A DNA stretch of 33,248 nucleotides from Candidatus Nitrosopumilus sp. Its GTDB lineage: Archaea > Thermoproteota > Nitrososphaeria > Nitrososphaerales > Nitrosopumilaceae. The translations under genes were made by a program, and so were the position numbers. A model generated the notes under the pieces. That model ran no database searches, was not told the origin of the DNA, and saw only the letters and a program-made list of their open reading frames with translations. Positions 31,166 through 33,248 of this stretch are shown piece after piece (the first letter of the stretch is position 1; the number at the start of each line of letters is the position of its first letter). The stretch spans positions 1-33,248 of the forward strand of contig JAPFQF010000055.1 of assembly GCA_029255365.1 (NCBI GenBank). The letters are read 5' to 3'.

Positions 31166-31225
31166 GGTAGAAGTCCAACCAAGTAAAAATCTTGCAGGAG
31201 GTTCACATTGGTCAGACTGCCTACC
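31166..31225. other. Long imperfect hairpin after the AIPR gene
   Basis: The arm 31166-31182 pairs with 31208-31225 on the same strand. The pairs are ggtag/ctacc, then agtc/gact, then accaa/ttggt, separated by a small bulge and a two-base internal mismatch, around a 25-base loop. It starts 8 bases after the AIPR stop and has no T-run of the usual archaeal terminator. It could be an RNA processing or regulatory hairpin, or a structured small RNA. Stability was judged by eye only. Confidence 0.4.
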
Positions 31226-31274
31226 TAAATTGAGTATAAACCAGTAATATTTAACATAATTTTTCAAAGCAGGG

Positions 31275-31490
31275 TTGTATTCCAGAATGTTTTTTATAAC
31301 GAATAAAAAGAGCATTGTCACTTTGGGGGAAAAAGAAAAATGTGCAATTTGTAGCGAATCTATAGAACTTCATTTCAAGGCCATGGAAGAATGGAAGATT
31401 GAAGGCACATTATGCGGTAAATGTTATTCAAAAAAACTCGGTGAGCATTATCCAGGCGAACACGTCAGAGTAAACAAGCATTTAGATTAA
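31275..31490 (+). CDS. Small CxxC protein, unknown function
   Basis: A 71-residue protein (67 if the ATG at 31287 is used) carries KCAICSESIELHF and TLCGKCYSKKLGEHYPGEHV. The two CxxC pairs form one zinc ribbon. TTG at 31275 fits a TATA-like aatatttaa about 25 bases upstream, while the ATG gives MFFITNKKS. Downstream of AIPR but separated by the hairpin. Function unknown. Confidence 0.65.
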   Translation: MYSRMFFITNKKSIVTLGEKEKCAICSESIELHFKAMEEWKIEGTLCGKCYSKKLGEHYPGEHVRVNKHLD

Positions 31491-31492
31491 TT

Positions 31493-32077
31493 TCATCCTA
31501 ATTCTGAAATCTTGTTCAAATTAATACAATTCCAAACAAGCGGATCACTTTTTACATCTTTTTCCTCTAAAAATTTAATGTCAGTGATTATTTTTTTCTT
31601 TTTCAGTAGATTAACCTGAAAACTTGAAAATTTCTTACAATCACATTTGTTGAACAAACAAACATCTCCGTCACCATCGTCATGATCCTGAGCTTCATGA
31701 CTACAATTACACACAGCGTCTTTCTTCACATCACCGAGTAATTTTTCTGCATACACACCCAGTCTGAGATATGCTTCTCCGTCATGGCCTTTTTTGAATC
31801 GTTCATAATTTTCAGATTTTGGCAATTCCTTGAAAAAAGATAGATTTGTGTCAGGTTTTTGTGAATCCGAACCCATGATAAACCAGTATTTGTCATCAAT
31901 CTCCAAAAATCGGATTTTAATTGATGGATCTACCCAAGAATGGATTGTGTCATGCCAGATGGAAGCTGCCTCTTTTCGATCGGTAAATAACGGTACAACG
32001 TTCATTCGCAAATCATAGTATCTATACGCAACACCTACAAAGTCGTCAAACCAAGGAATTGGTGAATGTGAAGACAT
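31493..32077 (-). CDS. Soluble protein with a C-x-C-x-H zinc-binding cluster, unknown function
   Basis: The 194-residue protein has an N-terminal domain with aromatic-rich strands (FVGVAYRYYDLRM, DDKYWFIMGSDSQ). A compact cluster C123, C125, H127, H132, C140, C145 and C147 follows (CNCSHEAQDHDD ... CLFNKCDCKKF). This CxCxHxxxxH...C....CxC order occurs as a zinc-binding motif in unrelated proteins, so it tells little about function. The gene is convergent with the 71-residue CxxC protein and divergent from the winged-helix paralogue. Confidence 0.7.
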   Translation of the reverse strand: MSSHSPIPWFDDFVGVAYRYYDLRMNVVPLFTDRKEAASIWHDTIHSWVDPSIKIRFLEIDDKYWFIMGSDSQKPDTNLSFFKELPKSENYERFKKGHDGEAYLRLGVYAEKLLGDVKKDAVCNCSHEAQDHDDGDGDVCLFNKCDCKKFSSFQVNLLKKKKIITDIKFLEEKDVKSDPLVWNCINLNKISELG

Positions 32078-32132
32078 CGCACGGAAATCAAGTCAGAGCT
32101 TATTTATCTGATCTGAATTAGTGGTAATACCC

Positions 32133-32139
32133 TTATATC
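32133..32139 (+). promoter_or_regulatory. TATA box of the second winged-helix gene
   Basis: ttatatc at 32133-32139 is 26 bases before the ATG at 32162, typical of a leaderless archaeal promoter. Confidence 0.55.
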
Positions 32140-32161
32140 AGAGTTTGAGATTTAGGAACGT

Positions 32162-32443
32162 ATGGCGTCCTATAGAACCAGCATGCAGATTGTTGCAGAT
32201 TTGCTAGATGCAACTCAGCAGTCAGGTCAAGAGGGTATCAAAACAACGTCACTTCTTACAAAGGCAAACCTGTCACATTCAAGATTATCAAAATTCCTAA
32301 CAAATTTGACAGGAGCAGGTCTAATCAACAAGATAGAATTCGACGGCAAGAATACTTTTGTAATTACTTCAAAAGGTAGACAGTATTTGGACTCTTACAT
32401 AAACTTCTCAAGTATTGCAGGATCATTCGGATTAGAACTTTAA
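32162..32443 (+). CDS. Winged-helix transcription regulator (HTH_45-like), paralogue 2
   Basis: The 93-residue protein matches the one at 25026-25313 along its length: YRTSMQIVADLLDATQQS, SLLTKANLSHSRLSKFLTNL and ITSKGRQYLDSYINFSS, ending FGLEL. The shared KAN.SHSR core is the recognition region of a winged helix. It has its own leaderless promoter. It is divergent from the 194-residue Cys-rich gene and convergent with the small membrane protein at 32450. Targets unknown. Confidence 0.8.
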   Translation: MASYRTSMQIVADLLDATQQSGQEGIKTTSLLTKANLSHSRLSKFLTNLTGAGLINKIEFDGKNTFVITSKGRQYLDSYINFSSIAGSFGLEL

Positions 32444-32449
32444 AATTTA

Positions 32450-32659
32450 TTATCTAGATCTTCTTTTCATATTAGCTGCCTGTCGCTCCTTTCTGTCTTT
32501 GTAGGAACTGTAAAGCAAGATGATGATTATTCCGCCTATGGCGGCATAAAATAACGGAATAAGAGGCTGATCTCGAAATTCTCCTGATGAGGGCTCAACA
32601 AAAGCTATTGGAATAGTCACAACCATGAAAATCAAAATTACCAACAGATACTTGTCCAC
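32450..32659 (-). CDS. Small two-helix membrane protein
   Basis: The 69-residue protein has two hydrophobic helices (YLLVILIFMVVTIPIAFV and LFYAAIGGIIIILLY) joined by a short polar loop, and a basic C-terminus (KDRKERQAANMKRRSR). The start is GTG at 32659. It is divergent from the next small membrane protein at 32717. Function unknown. Confidence 0.6.
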   Translation of the reverse strand: MDKYLLVILIFMVVTIPIAFVEPSSGEFRDQPLIPLFYAAIGGIIIILLYSSYKDRKERQAANMKRRSR

Positions 32660-32716
32660 AGATTCCTTGTTTTACAAAACCATATATCTTTTTGATTTGA
32701 GAAAATCAGTAGAGAA

Positions 32717-32902
32717 ATGGCAAAATCACTGGAAATAATTGGACTAGTTCTTGTGGCAATAATGTCGTTAGGCTTTATGGGAATATTACAGCCGGCCATT
32801 AATCCAGGACTATCACCATTGTTTTGGGGATGTGCAGGTGCGACATTAATGATAATCATCTACAGGAAGATGAAAAACAAGAAAGAAGAAAAGGAAAATT
32901 AG
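32717..32902 (+). CDS. Small two-helix membrane protein
   Basis: The 61-residue protein has two hydrophobic helices (IIGLVLVAIMSLGFMGIL and LFWGCAGATLMIIIYR) around a PAINPGLSP loop, and a highly charged C-terminal tail (KMKNKKEEKEN). The ATG start at 32717 is clean. It is divergent from a similar-sized membrane protein at 32450. No function can be assigned. Confidence 0.65.
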   Translation: MAKSLEIIGLVLVAIMSLGFMGILQPAINPGLSPLFWGCAGATLMIIIYRKMKNKKEEKEN

Positions 32903-32993
32903 AATTCTTTTAGAAATTGTTAGCGATTGATCAACAGTCAATCAACCGACAGATCTATAAAGGACAATTTCAGGTAAACTGTAAGGGAATTAT

Positions 32994-33077
32994 TTGGAAG
33001 ATCAAACAAAACAATGGTGGGAAGGTTTAGCAAAAGAACTGGAAACCGACATTGAAACAGTCATTGAACTAAAGTAG
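32994..33077 (+). CDS. Candidate 27-residue microprotein
   Basis: A short frame from TTG 32994 encodes MEDQTKQWWEGLAKELETD then IETVIELK. It has a tryptophan pair and an amphipathic helix pattern, and a TATA-like ctataaag lies about 36 bases upstream (near 32955-32962). The length is too short for confident calling. Conservation in related genomes would decide. Confidence 0.35.
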   Translation: MEDQTKQWWEGLAKELETDIETVIELK

Positions 33078-33108
33078 CAATTATCTAAAATTTTAAAAAT
33101 GTAACAGA

Positions 33109-33181
33109 GCCTTGGGAGGGACTCGATCTCTCGACCTAACGCTTACGAGGCGTTCGCTCTACCAGGCTGAGCTACCAAGGC
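33109..33181 (-). tRNA. tRNA-Thr (CGT) with a deviant T-arm
   Basis: The 73-base cloverleaf on the minus strand has acceptor GCCTTGG/CCAAGGC, D stem GCTC/GAGC, anticodon stem AACGC/GCGTT and loop CTCGTAA (anticodon CGT). The T stem GAGAG does not pair fully with CCCTC (A52 faces C62). The T-loop reads ATCGAGT, with A instead of the near-universal T at position 54. No CCA is encoded and no intron is visible. A TATA-like tttttattaa lies upstream (about 33203-33213). Confidence 0.88.
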
Positions 33182-33248
33182 ACGTTTGGATAAATCCATC
33201 AGAGTTAATAAAAAGCCTTTCCGAAATGGACTGAATGAAAAAGACAAT

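Noticed and set aside
31166-31225. Hairpin as a degenerate tRNA
   Set aside because: It lacks an anticodon arm and T-arm and shows only one long stem with a large loop.
31139-31321. Minus-strand ORF over the AIPR 3' end and hairpin
   Set aside because: It only exists because the hairpin region is stop-free in that frame. It has no domain, and its 3' end lies in the AIPR gene.

Overview
The window looks like a chromosome segment of a Nitrosopumilus-like ammonia-oxidising archaeon (Nitrososphaerota, formerly Thaumarchaeota). The DNA is AT-rich and densely packed. The information-processing genes are archaeal: fibrillarin, Trm1, a TFE-beta/RPC34-type factor with an Fe-S cysteine signature, topoisomerase VI A and B, RIO1 kinase, a Dim2-like KH protein, aIF2-beta, S17e, a histone, Tan1 and Cgi121. 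There is also a membrane-anchored cupredoxin of the kind common in ammonia-oxidising archaea. Many genes have a TATA-like box about 26 bases before the start codon, which suggests leaderless mRNAs. TTG and GTG starts are common. No ammonia-oxidation genes, mobile elements, integrases or CRISPR arrays are visible.

Layout. 1-4.4 kb: an RNA-modification and transcription block (tail of a probable Nop5, fibrillarin, RNase HII, Trm1, RrmJ/FtsJ, TFE-beta). 4.5-8.9 kb: an OLD-like AAA ATPase/Toprim protein and a large secreted multi-domain surface protein. 8.9-10.2 kb: adenine salvage pair apt-mtnP. 10.2-12.1 kb: small conserved unknowns, a winged-helix protein and a membrane-anchored Hsp20-like protein. 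12.1-17.4 kb: a minus-strand run of top6A, top6B, KH/Dim2, RIO1, DUF424, aIF2-beta and a short zinc ribbon. 17.6-20.7 kb: two membrane proteins, then polyprenyl diphosphate synthase and a Nudix hydrolase. 20.6-23.1 kb: pyrF, an unknown gene and purA. 23.2-25.4 kb: an unknown, a YggX-like zinc protein, a zinc ribbon, a multi-spanning membrane protein and a winged-helix regulator. 25.5-28.8 kb: Sua5, Tan1, a ubiquitin-like/Cgi121 fusion, S17e, TatD and histone. 28.85-33.2 kb: tRNA-Cys, cupredoxin, an AIPR-family nuclease-like protein, small Cys-rich proteins, a second winged-helix paralogue, two small membrane proteins and tRNA-Thr.

How the genes fit together. The dominant theme is RNA maturation and translation: 2'-O-methylation, m2,2G26, t6A, ac4C, ribosome biogenesis and initiation. 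The most distinctive object is an internal ubiquitin-like (MoaD/Urm1) domain fused to the KEOPS subunit Cgi121, lying tail-to-tail with Tan1 and next to Sua5. Sua5 makes the threonylcarbamoyl-AMP that KEOPS uses. Other points worth attention are a probable AUU start for uppS with a perfect Shine-Dalgarno match, a repeat-rich Nop5 tail that is dual-coding with the start of fibrillarin, a zinc-ribbon YggX, a lysine-rich tail on TFE-beta, and a tRNA-Thr with a deviant T-arm. Two solitary defence-type proteins (OLD-like and AIPR) sit among core genes. There is no gene-free stretch over 300 bases. The longest gap is 17405-17654, which is AT-rich and shows only a TATA box near its right end.
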